NCBI RefSeq assembly: GCF_038003085.1
Contig: NZ_JBBOOM010000001.1
Coordinates: 3,162,001-3,226,000 of the forward strand
DNA length: 64,000 nucleotides
Origin: Psychrobacillus sp. FSL K6-2836
Lineage (GTDB): Bacteria; Bacillota; Bacilli; Bacillales_A; Planococcaceae
Reading direction: 5' to 3'
Shown here: positions 55,102 to 63,971 of the stretch, in pieces
Layout of the letters: every line of letters starts with the position of its first letter
Position numbering within the stretch: the stretch's first letter is position 1
Notes under the pieces: generated by a model
The model's database searches: none
What the model saw: the letters and a program-made list of their open reading frames with translations, nothing else
What the model was told of the DNA's origin: nothing
Translations under genes and position numbers: made by a program

Positions 55102-55131
55102 TGAATAATATTTTGCTATCTGCACATGATA
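55102..55131 (+). promoter_or_regulatory. Sigma-G (forespore) promoter of the SASP gene
   Basis: TGAATA (55102-55107), exactly 17 bp, CATGATA (55125-55131) match the sigma-G consensus TGMATA-N17-18-CATAMTA with one mismatch, 24 bp upstream of the start codon. Confidence 0.88.
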
Positions 55132-55155
55132 TCTATGTGCGGAGGTGAAAAGTCC

Positions 55156-55308
55156 ATGAAGAATAACAGAAAACAGCAGAACCAAAACCAAGAGTTTGCT
55201 TCTGAAACTGATATTCAAAAAGTTAAAGAACAAAATCGTCAAGCAGAGTTGAAAAAACAACAAGCTAGCGGTCCACAAGCAAATCGTTCTTCTAACCCAA
55301 CTAAATAA
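55156..55308 (+). CDS. sspE: Gamma-type small acid-soluble spore protein
   Basis: A 50-residue Gln/Asn/Lys-rich spore storage protein. The family motif EFASETD followed by a QKVKEQN-type helix and KKQQASG is present once; B. subtilis SspE (84 residues) carries it twice, so this is a short form. No aromatic residues other than the one Phe of the motif. Start ATG 55156 is eight bases after GGAGGTG. It is monocistronic with a sigma-G promoter and terminator and follows fabL as in B. subtilis. It is degraded at germination to supply amino acids. Confidence 0.93.
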   Translation: MKNNRKQQNQNQEFASETDIQKVKEQNRQAELKKQQASGPQANRSSNPTK

Positions 55309-55324
55309 CATGGATTCACCAAAA

Positions 55325-55360
55325 GTCAGCGAGGGTAAAAATACCCTCGCTGATTTTTTT
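55325..55360 (+). terminator. Terminator of sspE
   Basis: Arms GTCAGCGAGGGTA / TACCCTCGCTGAT with an AAAA loop, followed by seven T residues. Confidence 0.92.
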
Positions 55361-55445
55361 ACTATAGTTTTTAACAGTGAATTGCTATAATAAGAAAATA
55401 AGTATATAAATTCTAATTTGCGCTTGACGAAAAGGTGGCTAAATC

Positions 55446-55985
55446 ATGGCGATTCCAAACGAAGGAGAGACTATTCAAATTCACAGCTACAAGCATAATG
55501 GCCGAATCCACCGTGTCTGGCAAGAAACGATGGTTTTAAAAGGAACCAAAAATATTGTAATTGGTGCAAATGAGCGAACACTTGTAATTGAATCAGATGG
55601 TAGAACTTGGATTACAAGAGAACCTTCTATTTGCTACTTTCATGCAGAATATTGGTTTAACATTATTTGTATGCTAAGAGAAGATGGTGTATACTATTAC
55701 ATCAACATGAGTTCTCCATTTGTCTATAACAATGGAATGCTAAAGTACATTGATTATGATTTGGATGTGAAGGTCTTTCCTGATATGACCTACACAATTC
55801 TAGATGAGGACGAATACGAGCAACATAAAAAGGAAATGAAGTATCCAGAAGAAATTGATGGTATTCTAAATCGCAATGTAGAAAAGCTCATATCCTGGAT
55901 CAAACAAAGAAGAGGTCCATTTGCACCAGACTTTATTGAGGCTTGGACAAGTCGTTATCATTTTCATAAACAGTTGAATGAGTAG
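55446..55985 (+). CDS. ygaC: DUF402 nucleoside tri/diphosphatase YgaC
   Basis: A 179-residue protein of the Ntdp/UPF0374 (DUF402) family. Hallmarks such as the N-terminal [20 protein letters not shown], the barrel strand [22 protein letters not shown] with acidic metal ligands, and DEDEYEQH are present. Homologues hydrolyse NTPs and NDPs with a divalent metal. AAAGGTGG precedes the ATG. It lies between sspE and ygaD as in B. subtilis, with its own terminator. Confidence 0.92.
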   Translation: MAIPNEGETIQIHSYKHNGRIHRVWQETMVLKGTKNIVIGANERTLVIESDGRTWITREPSICYFHAEYWFNIICMLREDGVYYYINMSSPFVYNNGMLKYIDYDLDVKVFPDMTYTILDEDEYEQHKKEMKYPEEIDGILNRNVEKLISWIKQRRGPFAPDFIEAWTSRYHFHKQLNE

Positions 55986-55992
55986 TTGAAGG

Positions 55993-56022
55993 AAACCTGT
56001 TGAAAACATGCAACAGGTTTTT
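55993..56022 (+). terminator. Terminator of ygaC
   Basis: Arms AAACCTGTTG / CAACAGGTTT, then TTCTC; located 10 bp before the ygaD ribosome binding site. Confidence 0.82.
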
Positions 56023-56046
56023 CTCATGGTAGAAGGGAGTTTTAAA

Positions 56047-57798
56047 ATGAGTTCGATGAAAAGATATATGCAGTTTGTAAAACCGTATAACTTTCAAATT
56101 TTCTTAACGATTGTGATCGGGATTATTAAATTTGCAATTCCGTTATTTATTCCGATTCTTATCAAGATTGTTATTGACGATATTATCGGAGCAGAAGCTT
56201 TAACAAATGATGAAAAGTTAACTCAATTATTTTATTGGCTTGGAGGGACTGTATTAGTATTCTTAATCGTTCGTCCACCAATAGAATATTATAGACAATA
56301 TTTAGCACAACTAGTAAGTAATAAAATCTTATTTGATATACGTAAAAAACTGTATATTCACTTGCAGAAGCTAAGCTTGAAATATTATTCTAACACCCGT
56401 GCTGGCGAGGTTATATCACGGGTTATAAATGATGTCGAGCAGACGAAAAACTTTGTCATAATTGGTTTGATGAATGTTTGGCTGGATTTAGCAACTATTT
56501 TAATCGCTATCGGAATTATGTTAACGATGAATGTAAAGCTTACTTTAGTCACGTTACTCGCTTTCCCGTTCTATGCGTTCAGTGTCAAATATTTCTTCGG
56601 AAGATTACGGGACTTGACGAAAGAGCGTTCGCAAGCACTAGCTGGAGTTCAAAGCTATTTGCATGAACGTGTACAAGGCATGAGCATTATTAAAACATTT
56701 ACATTAGAAAAACATGAACAAAAACTTTTTAACGAAACAAATGGAGAATTTCTAGATGCAGCAGTAAAACAAACAGTTTGGAATGCAAAAGCATTTGCAG
56801 TAGTTAATACGATAACGGATATTGCTCCTTTACTTGTGATTGCTTATGCTGGTTATGAAGCTATCCATGGAAGACTTTCAGTAGGAACGATGGCTGCATT
56901 TATAGCATATATTGAGCGTTTATATAGCCCTTTAAGACGTTTAGTGAATTCATCGACAACACTAACGCAGTCATTTGCTTCTATGGATCGTGTATTTGAG
57001 CTCATGGATGAAGAGTATGATATTGTCGATAAAAAAGGAGCTTCTACTATAGGTATCGCTAGTGGGGAAGTGACATTTTCAAACGTTTCATTTCAGTATG
57101 AAAAAGAAGGTCATATGATTTTAGAGGATGTTAACTTTCGTGTTAATGCAGGAGAAACAGTTGCTTTTGTAGGTATGAGTGGTGGTGGTAAATCGACTAT
57201 TATCAGCTTAATCCCTAGATTTTATGATGTTACTACTGGACAAGTACTCATTGACGGGAAAGATGTTCGAGACGTCACTATTGAATCGTTAAGACAACAA
57301 ATTGGTATAGTGCTACAGGATAATATTCTTTTTAGTGATTCGGTCAAATCCAATATATTAATGGGAAAACCAGATGCTACAGACGAAGAAGTAATGGAAG
57401 CGGCAAAAGCTGCAAATGCACATGATTTTATAATGGAGCTGCCTGGGGGATATGAAACAAAAGTTGGGGAACGCGGAGTGAAGCTTTCGGGAGGTCAAAA
57501 GCAACGCGTTGCTATCGCACGAGTATTTCTAAAAAATCCACCTATATTAGTTCTAGATGAGGCAACTTCCGCATTAGATTTAGAGAGTGAATCTTTAATA
57601 CAGGATTCATTAGTGAAGCTAGCTTCAAATCGTACGACCATAATTGTAGCTCACCGACTATCTACAATTACCCATGCGGATAATATATTTGTTATTGAAG
57701 ATGGTAAAGTGATGGAAAACGGTTCGCATGTCGATCTAATGAAACAACGAAATATTTATTATAATTTATTTCAAATCCAACAACTTGATATTGAATAG
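56047..57798 (+). CDS. ygaD: ABC exporter (fused permease-ATPase) YgaD
   Basis: A 583-residue half-transporter of the MsbA/multidrug type working as a homodimer. Six membrane helices (to ~residue 320) are followed by a nucleotide-binding domain with Walker [11 protein letters not shown]-loop, signature LSGGQKQR, Walker [13 protein letters not shown] and the switch His (VAHRLS). Substrate unknown; drugs or lipids are typical. I use ATG 56047 after AAGGGAG, not the frame start inside the ygaC terminator. Sequence and gene order match B. subtilis YgaD. Confidence 0.92.
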   Translation: MSSMKRYMQFVKPYNFQIFLTIVIGIIKFAIPLFIPILIKIVIDDIIGAEALTNDEKLTQLFYWLGGTVLVFLIVRPPIEYYRQYLAQLVSNKILFDIRKKLYIHLQKLSLKYYSNTRAGEVISRVINDVEQTKNFVIIGLMNVWLDLATILIAIGIMLTMNVKLTLVTLLAFPFYAFSVKYFFGRLRDLTKERSQALAGVQSYLHERVQGMSIIKTFTLEKHEQKLFNETNGEFLDAAVKQTVWNAKAFAVVNTITDIAPLLVIAYAGYEAIHGRLSVGTMAAFIAYIERLYSPLRRLVNSSTTLTQSFASMDRVFELMDEEYDIVDKKGASTIGIASGEVTFSNVSFQYEKEGHMILEDVNFRVNAGETVAFVGMSGGGKSTIISLIPRFYDVTTGQVLIDGKDVRDVTIESLRQQIGIVLQDNILFSDSVKSNILMGKPDATDEEVMEAAKAANAHDFIMELPGGYETKVGERGVKLSGGQKQRVAIARVFLKNPPILVLDEATSALDLESESLIQDSLVKLASNRTTIIVAHRLSTITHADNIFVIEDGKVMENGSHVDLMKQRNIYYNLFQIQQLDIE

Positions 57799-57805
57799 TC
57801 ATTTA

Positions 57806-57846
57806 AACACCTTATAAGTGCTTTTAAGCTTATAAGGTGTTTTTTC
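57806..57846 (+). terminator. Terminator of ygaD
   Basis: Arms AACACCTTATAAG / CTTATAAGGTGTT and a run of T residues. Confidence 0.9.
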
Positions 57847-57865
57847 TAACCTAATGAGATAACAG

Positions 57866-57918
57866 AGTCGCGCGACTTTTCAGAAAAGTATTGCATAAGA
57901 AAAGTTTTTGTGTAAAAT
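57866..57918 (+). promoter_or_regulatory. Promoter of the peptide transporter operon with CodY-like box
   Basis: TTGCAT (57891-57896), 16 bp, TAAAAT (57913-57918) is a fair sigma-A promoter. ACTTTTCAGAAAAGT at 57875-57889 is a perfect 7-1-7 palindrome matching the CodY consensus AATTTTCWGAAAATT at 13 of 15 positions and touches the -35. Overlapping its left edge is a GC palindrome AGTCGCGCGACT (57866-57877). CodY would repress in rich medium. Confidence 0.7.
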
Positions 57919-57975
57919 TAAATTAATAGTAAATTAGTTAGAAAATTTTCAATTTTTGTGAAAAGAGGGAGCATC

Positions 57976-58995
57976 ATGGGAGAACGACAAACAATTTTGG
58001 AAGTGAAAGATCTTCAAACGTCCTTTTTCACAGATGATGGTGTTATTCCATCCGTAGACCATATTGATTTTCATGTTAGAGAAGGGGAAATATTAGGTAT
58101 TGTTGGGGAATCTGGATGTGGAAAAAGTGTAACATCTCTTTCTATTATGGGACTAGTTCCTAGTCCACCTGGGAAAATTACTAGTGGTCAAATAATGTTC
58201 GAAGGAAAAGACTTAACGAAGTTTTCGGAGAAAGAAATGCGTAAAGTACGTGGTAACGATGTTGCAATGATTTTCCAAGAGCCGATGACATCTTTAAATC
58301 CTTTATTTACAATTGGAAATCAATTGCTTGAGGCAATTACTTTACATAAGAAAGATTGGAACAAAAAGAAAGCATATGCAAGAGCGGTGGAAATGTTAAA
58401 ACTAGTTGGACTACCTAGAGCAGAAGAGCTTATGAAAGACTATCCACACCAGCTCTCCGGAGGAATGAGACAACGTGTAATGATTGCAATGGCCTTAGTA
58501 TGTGATCCTAAGCTTTTAATAGCTGATGAGCCAACTACAGCCTTAGATGTAACAATTCAAGCTCAAATATTAAAACTAATGCGCGAGTTAAATGAACGAC
58601 TAAACACAGCAGTAATTTTAATAACACATGATTTAGGGGTAGTAGCGGAAACTTGTGAGAGAGTAGTCGTTATGTATGCGGGAAAAGTAGTGGAAGAGGG
58701 TACTGTGGATACGATTTTTAATAACCCACAACATCCTTATACAAAAGGCTTAATCGCTTCTGTTCCAGATATGCGTTATAAAAAACAACGACTCTATTCT
58801 ATTCCGGGAAGTGTTCCAAAACCTGGATCTATTAAACAGGGCTGCAGATTTGCAGCTCGCTGTGAATTTGTATTTGGAAGATGTACCGAAGAAAATCCTC
58901 CATTATACGAAACATCGGAAGGTCATAAAACAAGATGCTTCTTATACGATGAGAAGGAGGTTTTGGCAGATGACAGAGCCGTTGTTAAAAGTTGA
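57976..58995 (+). CDS. Peptide ABC transporter ATPase, DppD/OppD type
   Basis: A 339-residue ATPase energising oligo- or dipeptide import. Walker [10 protein letters not shown]-loop [10 protein letters not shown], signature LSGGMRQR, Walker [13 protein letters not shown] and H-loop THDLGV are visible. The C-terminal extension has the cysteine-rich region ([23 protein letters not shown]) that is an iron-sulfur-like feature of Opp/Dpp ATPases. Start ATG 57976 follows AAGAGGGAG. It overlaps the second ATPase gene by 26 bases. It is the first gene of a five-gene operon ATPase-ATPase-binding protein-permease-permease. Confidence 0.92.
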   Translation: MGERQTILEVKDLQTSFFTDDGVIPSVDHIDFHVREGEILGIVGESGCGKSVTSLSIMGLVPSPPGKITSGQIMFEGKDLTKFSEKEMRKVRGNDVAMIFQEPMTSLNPLFTIGNQLLEAITLHKKDWNKKKAYARAVEMLKLVGLPRAEELMKDYPHQLSGGMRQRVMIAMALVCDPKLLIADEPTTALDVTIQAQILKLMRELNERLNTAVILITHDLGVVAETCERVVVMYAGKVVEEGTVDTIFNNPQHPYTKGLIASVPDMRYKKQRLYSIPGSVPKPGSIKQGCRFAARCEFVFGRCTEENPPLYETSEGHKTRCFLYDEKEVLADDRAVVKS

Positions 58996-59953
58996 AGGTT
59001 TAAAAAAGTATTTTCCAATACGTACTGGACTGTTAGGAAAGCACACAGGCAATGTCAAGGCAGTTGATGGTATTTCTTTTTTTGTTAATGAAGGAGAAAC
59101 ACTTGGCATTGTTGGCGAATCTGGATGCGGTAAATCTACTACTGGCAGAATGCTTATGAGATTACTAGAGCCTACTGAAGGTAAAGTGACATTTAACGGA
59201 AAAGAGCTAACGAATATTTCCAATGACGAGATGAGAAAAGCAAGACGTGAAATACAAATGGTATTTCAAGATCCATACGCATCCTTGAATCCTCGGCATA
59301 CCGTAGAAAAGATTTTATTGGAGCCATTAATTGTTCATAATATTGGAGACCCAAAAAGTCGGAAAAAGAAAGTACATGAATTTCTAGAAATTGTTGGTTT
59401 AAGTAGCTATCATGCAAAACGTTATCCACATCAATTTAGTGGAGGACAGCGGCAACGTATAGGAATTGCAAGAGCATTGATGACTAATCCGAAGTTAATA
59501 ATAGCGGATGAACCAGTATCTGCTCTCGACGTATCTATACAGGCACAAGTTTTGAATCTCATGCAAGATTTACAGAAAGAGCTAAAGTTAACCTATATTT
59601 TTATCGCCCATGATTTAGGAGTAGTTCGCCATATTAGTGACCGTGTAGGGGTAATGTACTTAGGTAGAATGGTAGAGCTTGCTACAAGTGAATCTATGTA
59701 TGCTGAACCTCTACATCCTTATACAAAAGCTTTACTTTCAGCGGTACCAGTACCAGATCCGGAATTTAAACGCGAACAAATTATTTTAGAAGGAGACATT
59801 CCAAGTCCCTCTAACCCACCTACAGGGTGCACCTTCCATACAAGATGTCCTTTTAAAATGGATATTTGCGTGAAGGAAATTCCACAATTACAAGAAGCTA
59901 AAGCTGGTCATTTTGTTGCATGCCATTTATACAATGAGCAAATGCAACATTGA
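58970..59953 (+). CDS. Peptide ABC transporter ATPase, DppF/OppF type
   Basis: A 327-residue second ATPase, which forms a heterodimer with the upstream one. It shows the F-subunit features: KYFPIRTG at the start, Walker [47 protein letters not shown], and the C-terminal cysteines (GCTFHTRCPF, DICVKEIP). AAGGAGG precedes ATG 58970, inside the previous gene; the much longer open frame upstream is a shadow of that gene. Confidence 0.92.
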   Translation: MTEPLLKVEGLKKYFPIRTGLLGKHTGNVKAVDGISFFVNEGETLGIVGESGCGKSTTGRMLMRLLEPTEGKVTFNGKELTNISNDEMRKARREIQMVFQDPYASLNPRHTVEKILLEPLIVHNIGDPKSRKKKVHEFLEIVGLSSYHAKRYPHQFSGGQRQRIGIARALMTNPKLIIADEPVSALDVSIQAQVLNLMQDLQKELKLTYIFIAHDLGVVRHISDRVGVMYLGRMVELATSESMYAEPLHPYTKALLSAVPVPDPEFKREQIILEGDIPSPSNPPTGCTFHTRCPFKMDICVKEIPQLQEAKAGHFVACHLYNEQMQH

Positions 59954-59978
59954 TAATAAATTTTATGGAGGGGTCCAA

Positions 59979-61607
59979 ATGAGAAAATCGAAAATATGGT
60001 CATTTATGCTGTTGATGTTCGTTGCACTTACTGTAGTACTTGCTGCGTGTTCATCTGGCGATTCATCAGACGGCGATACAAAAAAAGATAATGACAAGGG
60101 GACGACAGATACTTCTGAAGAGAAAGTATTAGTCTTTGGTCGTGGAGGTGACTCGGTTACACTAGATCCAGCAGGTGCTACGGATGGTGAATCGTTTAAA
60201 GTTACACAAAACGTGTTAGAAACACTATTGAACTTTGGTGAGCAAAATACGGAGATCAATGAAGGACTAGCTACGAAATGGGAGCCATCTGAGGATGGAC
60301 TTACTTATACATTCACACTTCGTGAAGGAGTAAAATTCCATGATGGAACAGACTTCAATGCAGAGGCAGTAGTTAAAAACTTTGAACGTTGGGCAAATGG
60401 TTCCGAAGATCTATTCCCGTATTATAAGTCTATGTTCGGGGGATTTGCTGGTGACGAAAGTCGCGTAATTGATTCAGTTACTGCTGAAGGAGATTACACA
60501 GTAATATTTAAGCTTACTCGTCCTCAAGCACCTTTCTTAAAAAATATTGCAATGAGTCCTTTCGCAATTGCAAGTCCGACTGCATTTGAAGCAGCTGGAG
60601 ACAAATTTGGTGATAGCCCAGTTGGTACTGGACCATTTAAATTTGTAGAATGGAAACGTAATGATTCTATTACTATTGAAAAGAATGATGAGTATTGGAA
60701 TTCAGAAGAGCCTAAATTGGATAAAGTTGTTTTCCGTGCAATTCCAGACAATTCTGCACGTTTGAACGATCTTCTAACTGGAGCAATAGATTTAGCTGAT
60801 GGGGTAAATCCATCAGATGGTACAACAGTTGAAGCAGAAGCAGCGCTACAATTATTCGAACGACCATCTATGAATGTTGGATATCTTGGTTTAACAAGTA
60901 CTCGTCCACCATTTGATAACCAAAAAGTTCGTCAAGCTGTAAACTATGCAATTGATAAACAAGCGATTGTCGATGCTTTCTTCGAAGGTCGTGCAGAAGT
61001 AGCGAAAAATCCAATGCCATCGACTATAAGCGGTTACAATGATGATATTCCTGGATATGAATACGATCCAGAAAAAGCGAAGCAATTATTAGCAGAAGCT
61101 GGTTTTGCTGACGGATTTGAAATGGAACTATGGGCAATGCCAGTTCCACGTCCATATATGCCAGATGGTGCAAAAGTTGCAGAAGCTATTCAAAAGAACT
61201 TAGCTGATGTTGGTATTACTGCTAATATCGTATCTTATGAATGGGCTACTTATTTAGAAAAAGCTGAAAACGGAGAAGCAGACGCATTCTTGTTAGGCTG
61301 GACAGGTGATAATGGAGATGCAGATAACTTCATCTATGTGTTACTTGACGAAGATAATATAGGAAGTAACAACTATAGCTACTACAGTAATGATGAGACA
61401 CATAAATTATTAATCGAAGCACAAACAGAAGTAGACGAAGAGAAACGTAATGAACTATATAAACAAGCGCAAGAAATTATCTTTGAGGATGCTCCGTGGG
61501 TTCCACTTGCACACTCAACACCTTTACTAGCAGGTGATGCAGAAATTATTAATTTCAAACCACATCCGACTGGTTCTGATAGATTAAACAAGGTCGACTT
61601 TAAGTAA
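59979..61607 (+). CDS. Peptide-binding lipoprotein, family 5
   Basis: A 542-residue substrate-binding protein. The signal peptide ends in lipobox LAAC (Cys ~24), then a Ser/Asp/Lys-rich linker, then the family 5 fold (ETLLNFGEQ, SEDGLTYTFTLREGVKFHDG in part, SPVGTGPFKF, and DAPWVPLAHS near the end). It would deliver di- or oligopeptides; some family members bind other ligands such as glutathione or nickel. GGAGGGG precedes ATG 59979. A terminator-like hairpin and a dispersed repeat separate it from the permease genes. Confidence 0.92.
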   Translation: MRKSKIWSFMLLMFVALTVVLAACSSGDSSDGDTKKDNDKGTTDTSEEKVLVFGRGGDSVTLDPAGATDGESFKVTQNVLETLLNFGEQNTEINEGLATKWEPSEDGLTYTFTLREGVKFHDGTDFNAEAVVKNFERWANGSEDLFPYYKSMFGGFAGDESRVIDSVTAEGDYTVIFKLTRPQAPFLKNIAMSPFAIASPTAFEAAGDKFGDSPVGTGPFKFVEWKRNDSITIEKNDEYWNSEEPKLDKVVFRAIPDNSARLNDLLTGAIDLADGVNPSDGTTVEAEAALQLFERPSMNVGYLGLTSTRPPFDNQKVRQAVNYAIDKQAIVDAFFEGRAEVAKNPMPSTISGYNDDIPGYEYDPEKAKQLLAEAGFADGFEMELWAMPVPRPYMPDGAKVAEAIQKNLADVGITANIVSYEWATYLEKAENGEADAFLLGWTGDNGDADNFIYVLLDEDNIGSNNYSYYSNDETHKLLIEAQTEVDEEKRNELYKQAQEIIFEDAPWVPLAHSTPLLAGDAEIINFKPHPTGSDRLNKVDFK

Positions 61608-61614
61608 TATACTT

Positions 61615-61650
61615 AAGGGGAGAGGTCTCCGTGATTTCTCCCCTTTCTTT
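61615..61650 (+). terminator. Partial terminator inside the transporter operon
   Basis: Arms AAGGGGAGA / TCTCCCCTT, with TTCTTTATTC following. It may reduce transcription of the permeases relative to the abundant binding protein. Confidence 0.7.
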
Positions 61651-61681
61651 ATTCAATTAGAAATTTGTTTTTATTCAGCAT

Positions 61682-61802
61682 CTGTCTAGCTCCAACGCCT
61701 AGCCCCTCGAGTCGCTTCAGGATTTTAGTAAAGGCAAAGGACGCCTTTACGTCAATTCCTTCCAGCGCTTTTCGAGGCTTTCATAGGCGTTTGTGCTTTT
61801 CT
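61682..61802. repeat. Dispersed repeat inside the operon
   Basis: TGTCTAGCTCCAACGCCTAG at the left and AGGCGTTTGTGCTTTTC at the right are the usual ends of a short repeat scattered through Bacillales (CTAGCTCCAGCGCCTAG type). The inside has complementary CCTCGAGTCGC/ GCTTTTCGAGG and AAAGGCAAAGGACG/CGCCTTTACG tracts. It separates the binding-protein and permease genes. Confidence 0.75.
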
Positions 61803-61828
61803 TATTTTAAATTAGAGAGGTGAAGAAA

Positions 61829-62833
61829 ATGCTTCACTATATCGGTAAACGATTATTACAATTGATACCCGTATTACTTGGTATGACATTCATTGTTTTC
61901 ATGATCATACGAGCAATTCCTGGTAATCCTGCTCAAGTAATTCTAGGACAATTAGCATCTAAAGAAGCGATAGAAGCATTGGAGATTAAGCTAGGCTTAA
62001 ACCAGCCTTGGTATACACAATACTTTGACTATTTAGTTGGTCTCTTAAAAGGCGATTTAGGAGAATCCATGCGAACGGTTCAACCGGTTGCTAAAGAGAT
62101 TTGGCCATACTTGGCTGCAACAATCGAGCTTGCTTTTTTTGCTATTATTATTGCGGTTATTATTGGAGTGAATGCAGGTATTATATCTGCTTGGTTCCAG
62201 AATTCTTGGTTTGATTATATGGCAATGGTTTTAGCTTTAATAGGTGTATCAATGCCAATCTTTTGGCTAGGTTTGATGGAACAATGGATTTTTGGTGTTG
62301 AATTGCAATGGCTTCCAACGACTGGTCGAGAAGAAGTACGGGATCCTGTTAATTCTATTACCAGCTTGTATATTATAGATACAATTATACAGGGTAGATT
62401 CGATCAATTAGGTACCGTTTTGAAGCATTTAATATTGCCTGGTATTGCATTGGCTACAATTCCAATGGCGATTATTGCACGTATGACTAGATCTAGTATG
62501 CTAGAGGTAATGCGAGCGGATTATGTTCGTACTGCTAGAGCTAAAGGTCAGAAAATGTTTTTTGTTGTTTACAAACATTCTTTAAAAAATGCAATTATTC
62601 CTGTATTAACTGTAATTGGACTTCAAACAGGGCTATTACTTGGAGGCGCTATTTTAACAGAGACTATCTTTGGCTGGCCGGGAATCGGACGGTATATTTA
62701 CGAAGCTATTTCATTCCGTGATTATCCTGTTATTCAGTCAGGTATACTTGTTGTCGCTTTTATATTTATTATGATTAATTTATTCGTAGATATTTTGTAT
62801 GGGTTAGTAGATCCTAGGATCAAATATGACTAA
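61829..62833 (+). CDS. Peptide ABC transporter permease, DppB type
   Basis: A 334-residue integral membrane protein with six helices. The N-terminal GKRLLQLIPVLLGMTFIVF and the binding-protein-dependent transport motif (EAA loop) ADYVRTARAKGQKMFFVVYKHSLKNA (quoted in part: RTARAKGQ) are typical of DppB/GsiC. I use ATG 61829 after GAGAGGTG rather than GTG 61820, which is part of that site. It pairs with the DppC-type permease gene 14 bases downstream. Confidence 0.92.
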   Translation: MLHYIGKRLLQLIPVLLGMTFIVFMIIRAIPGNPAQVILGQLASKEAIEALEIKLGLNQPWYTQYFDYLVGLLKGDLGESMRTVQPVAKEIWPYLAATIELAFFAIIIAVIIGVNAGIISAWFQNSWFDYMAMVLALIGVSMPIFWLGLMEQWIFGVELQWLPTTGREEVRDPVNSITSLYIIDTIIQGRFDQLGTVLKHLILPGIALATIPMAIIARMTRSSMLEVMRADYVRTARAKGQKMFFVVYKHSLKNAIIPVLTVIGLQTGLLLGGAILTETIFGWPGIGRYIYEAISFRDYPVIQSGILVVAFIFIMINLFVDILYGLVDPRIKYD

Positions 62834-62847
62834 AAGGAGGAATAGAT

Positions 62848-63747
62848 ATGTCCGAAATGGTTCCGAATTCGACAAATGATCAAGTAATGGCAACTAAAGA
62901 AACGTCGACCGGTCCTTGGCGAGATGCATGGCGTAGCTTTCGTAAAAATAAAGGAGCGCTTGTAGGAGCAGGGATTGTCTTATTCTTCGTATTTTTAGCT
63001 GGTTTTGGTTTTCTGCTTGCTCCACAAGGTATTAATGATCAGCTTTTAACAGACCGCTTACAACCACCGTCTAGTCAATACTGGTTCGGTACGGATGATT
63101 TTGGGCGGGATATATATTCTCGAATTATTCATGGAGCTAGAATTTCTCTAATGGTAGGATTTTTCTCTGTTATTGGTTCTGTAGTAGTCGGTAGTATTTT
63201 AGGTATTATTGCAGGTTACTATGGGAAATGGATAGACATGATTATTTCAAGAATTTTCGATATCATGTTAGCTTTTCCAAGTATACTATTGGCAATAGCA
63301 GTTGTATCTGTTTTAGGACCATCTTTGCAAAATGCGTTAATCGCTATTGCGATTATTAATATCCCTAACTTTGGTCGACTAATACGTTCAAAAGTTCTAA
63401 GTATTAAAGAAGAGGAGTACATAACATCTGCTAAAGCTATTGGGATGAGAGATATTCGAATTTTATTTTCTCATATTCTACCTAATTCAATGGCACCGGT
63501 TATTGTTGCAGGTACACTGGCAATTGCATCGGCCATTATCGAAGCAGCCGCATTAGGGTTCTTAGGACTGGGTGCTCAGGCACCGGCACCTGAATGGGGA
63601 AAGATGTTGGCGGATGCTCGTATGTATTTAAGGAATGCTCCGTGGACGATGATATTCCCAGGACTCGCAATAATGTTGACAGTAGTAGGATTTAACTTGA
63701 TGGGCGATGGACTCCGAGATGCACTAGATCCTAAGATGAAAAATTAA
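62848..63747 (+). CDS. Peptide ABC transporter permease, DppC type
   Basis: A 299-residue permease with six membrane helices and a cytoplasmic N-terminus of ~40 residues. Hallmarks are FGTDDFGRDIYSRIIHGAR (in part), the EAA loop SAKAIGMRDIRILF, and the C-terminal GDGLRDALDPK. AAAAGGAGG precedes the ATG. It is the last gene of the operon; a terminator and array F follow. Confidence 0.92.
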   Translation: MSEMVPNSTNDQVMATKETSTGPWRDAWRSFRKNKGALVGAGIVLFFVFLAGFGFLLAPQGINDQLLTDRLQPPSSQYWFGTDDFGRDIYSRIIHGARISLMVGFFSVIGSVVVGSILGIIAGYYGKWIDMIISRIFDIMLAFPSILLAIAVVSVLGPSLQNALIAIAIINIPNFGRLIRSKVLSIKEEEYITSAKAIGMRDIRILFSHILPNSMAPVIVAGTLAIASAIIEAAALGFLGLGAQAPAPEWGKMLADARMYLRNAPWTMIFPGLAIMLTVVGFNLMGDGLRDALDPKMKN

Positions 63748-63752
63748 CAAAT

Positions 63753-63800
63753 ATGCCATCTAGCAAGTTTATTGCTGGGTGGCATGTTTTGCTCTTTTTA
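63753..63800 (+). terminator. Terminator of the peptide transporter operon
   Basis: Arms ATGCCATCTAGCA / TGCTGGGTGGCAT (with G-U pairs) and a T-rich tail. Confidence 0.85.
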
Positions 63801-63828
63801 AAAGTTGATCGACCCATTACAAGAGTAA

Positions 63829-63912
63829 TTCGGATGAATACCAGCAATAATAGGTCGAATAGAAAGAATAATAGGTTGAATACTACTAACAATCGGTCGA
63901 ATACTTTAACAT
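63829..63912. repeat. Array F: four exact 21-bp units with GGTYGAATA heads
   Basis: Units start at 63829, 63850, 63871 and 63892, spacing exactly 21 bp. Heads read TTCGGATGAATA, ATAGGTCGAATA, ATAGGTTGAATA and ATCGGTCGAATA; the remaining nine bases differ. It lies between two terminators that face each other. Confidence 0.82.
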
Positions 63913-63927
63913 TCAAAAACAGTCTAT

Positions 63928-63971
63928 AAAAAAACTGGTTGGTCGCGAAGTAACTCACGATCAACCAGTTT
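63928..63971 (-). terminator. Terminator for a minus-strand gene right of the window
   Basis: Arms AAACTGGTTG / CAACCAGTTT with T-rich sequence best developed on the minus strand (AAAAAAA at 63928-63934). Confidence 0.75.
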
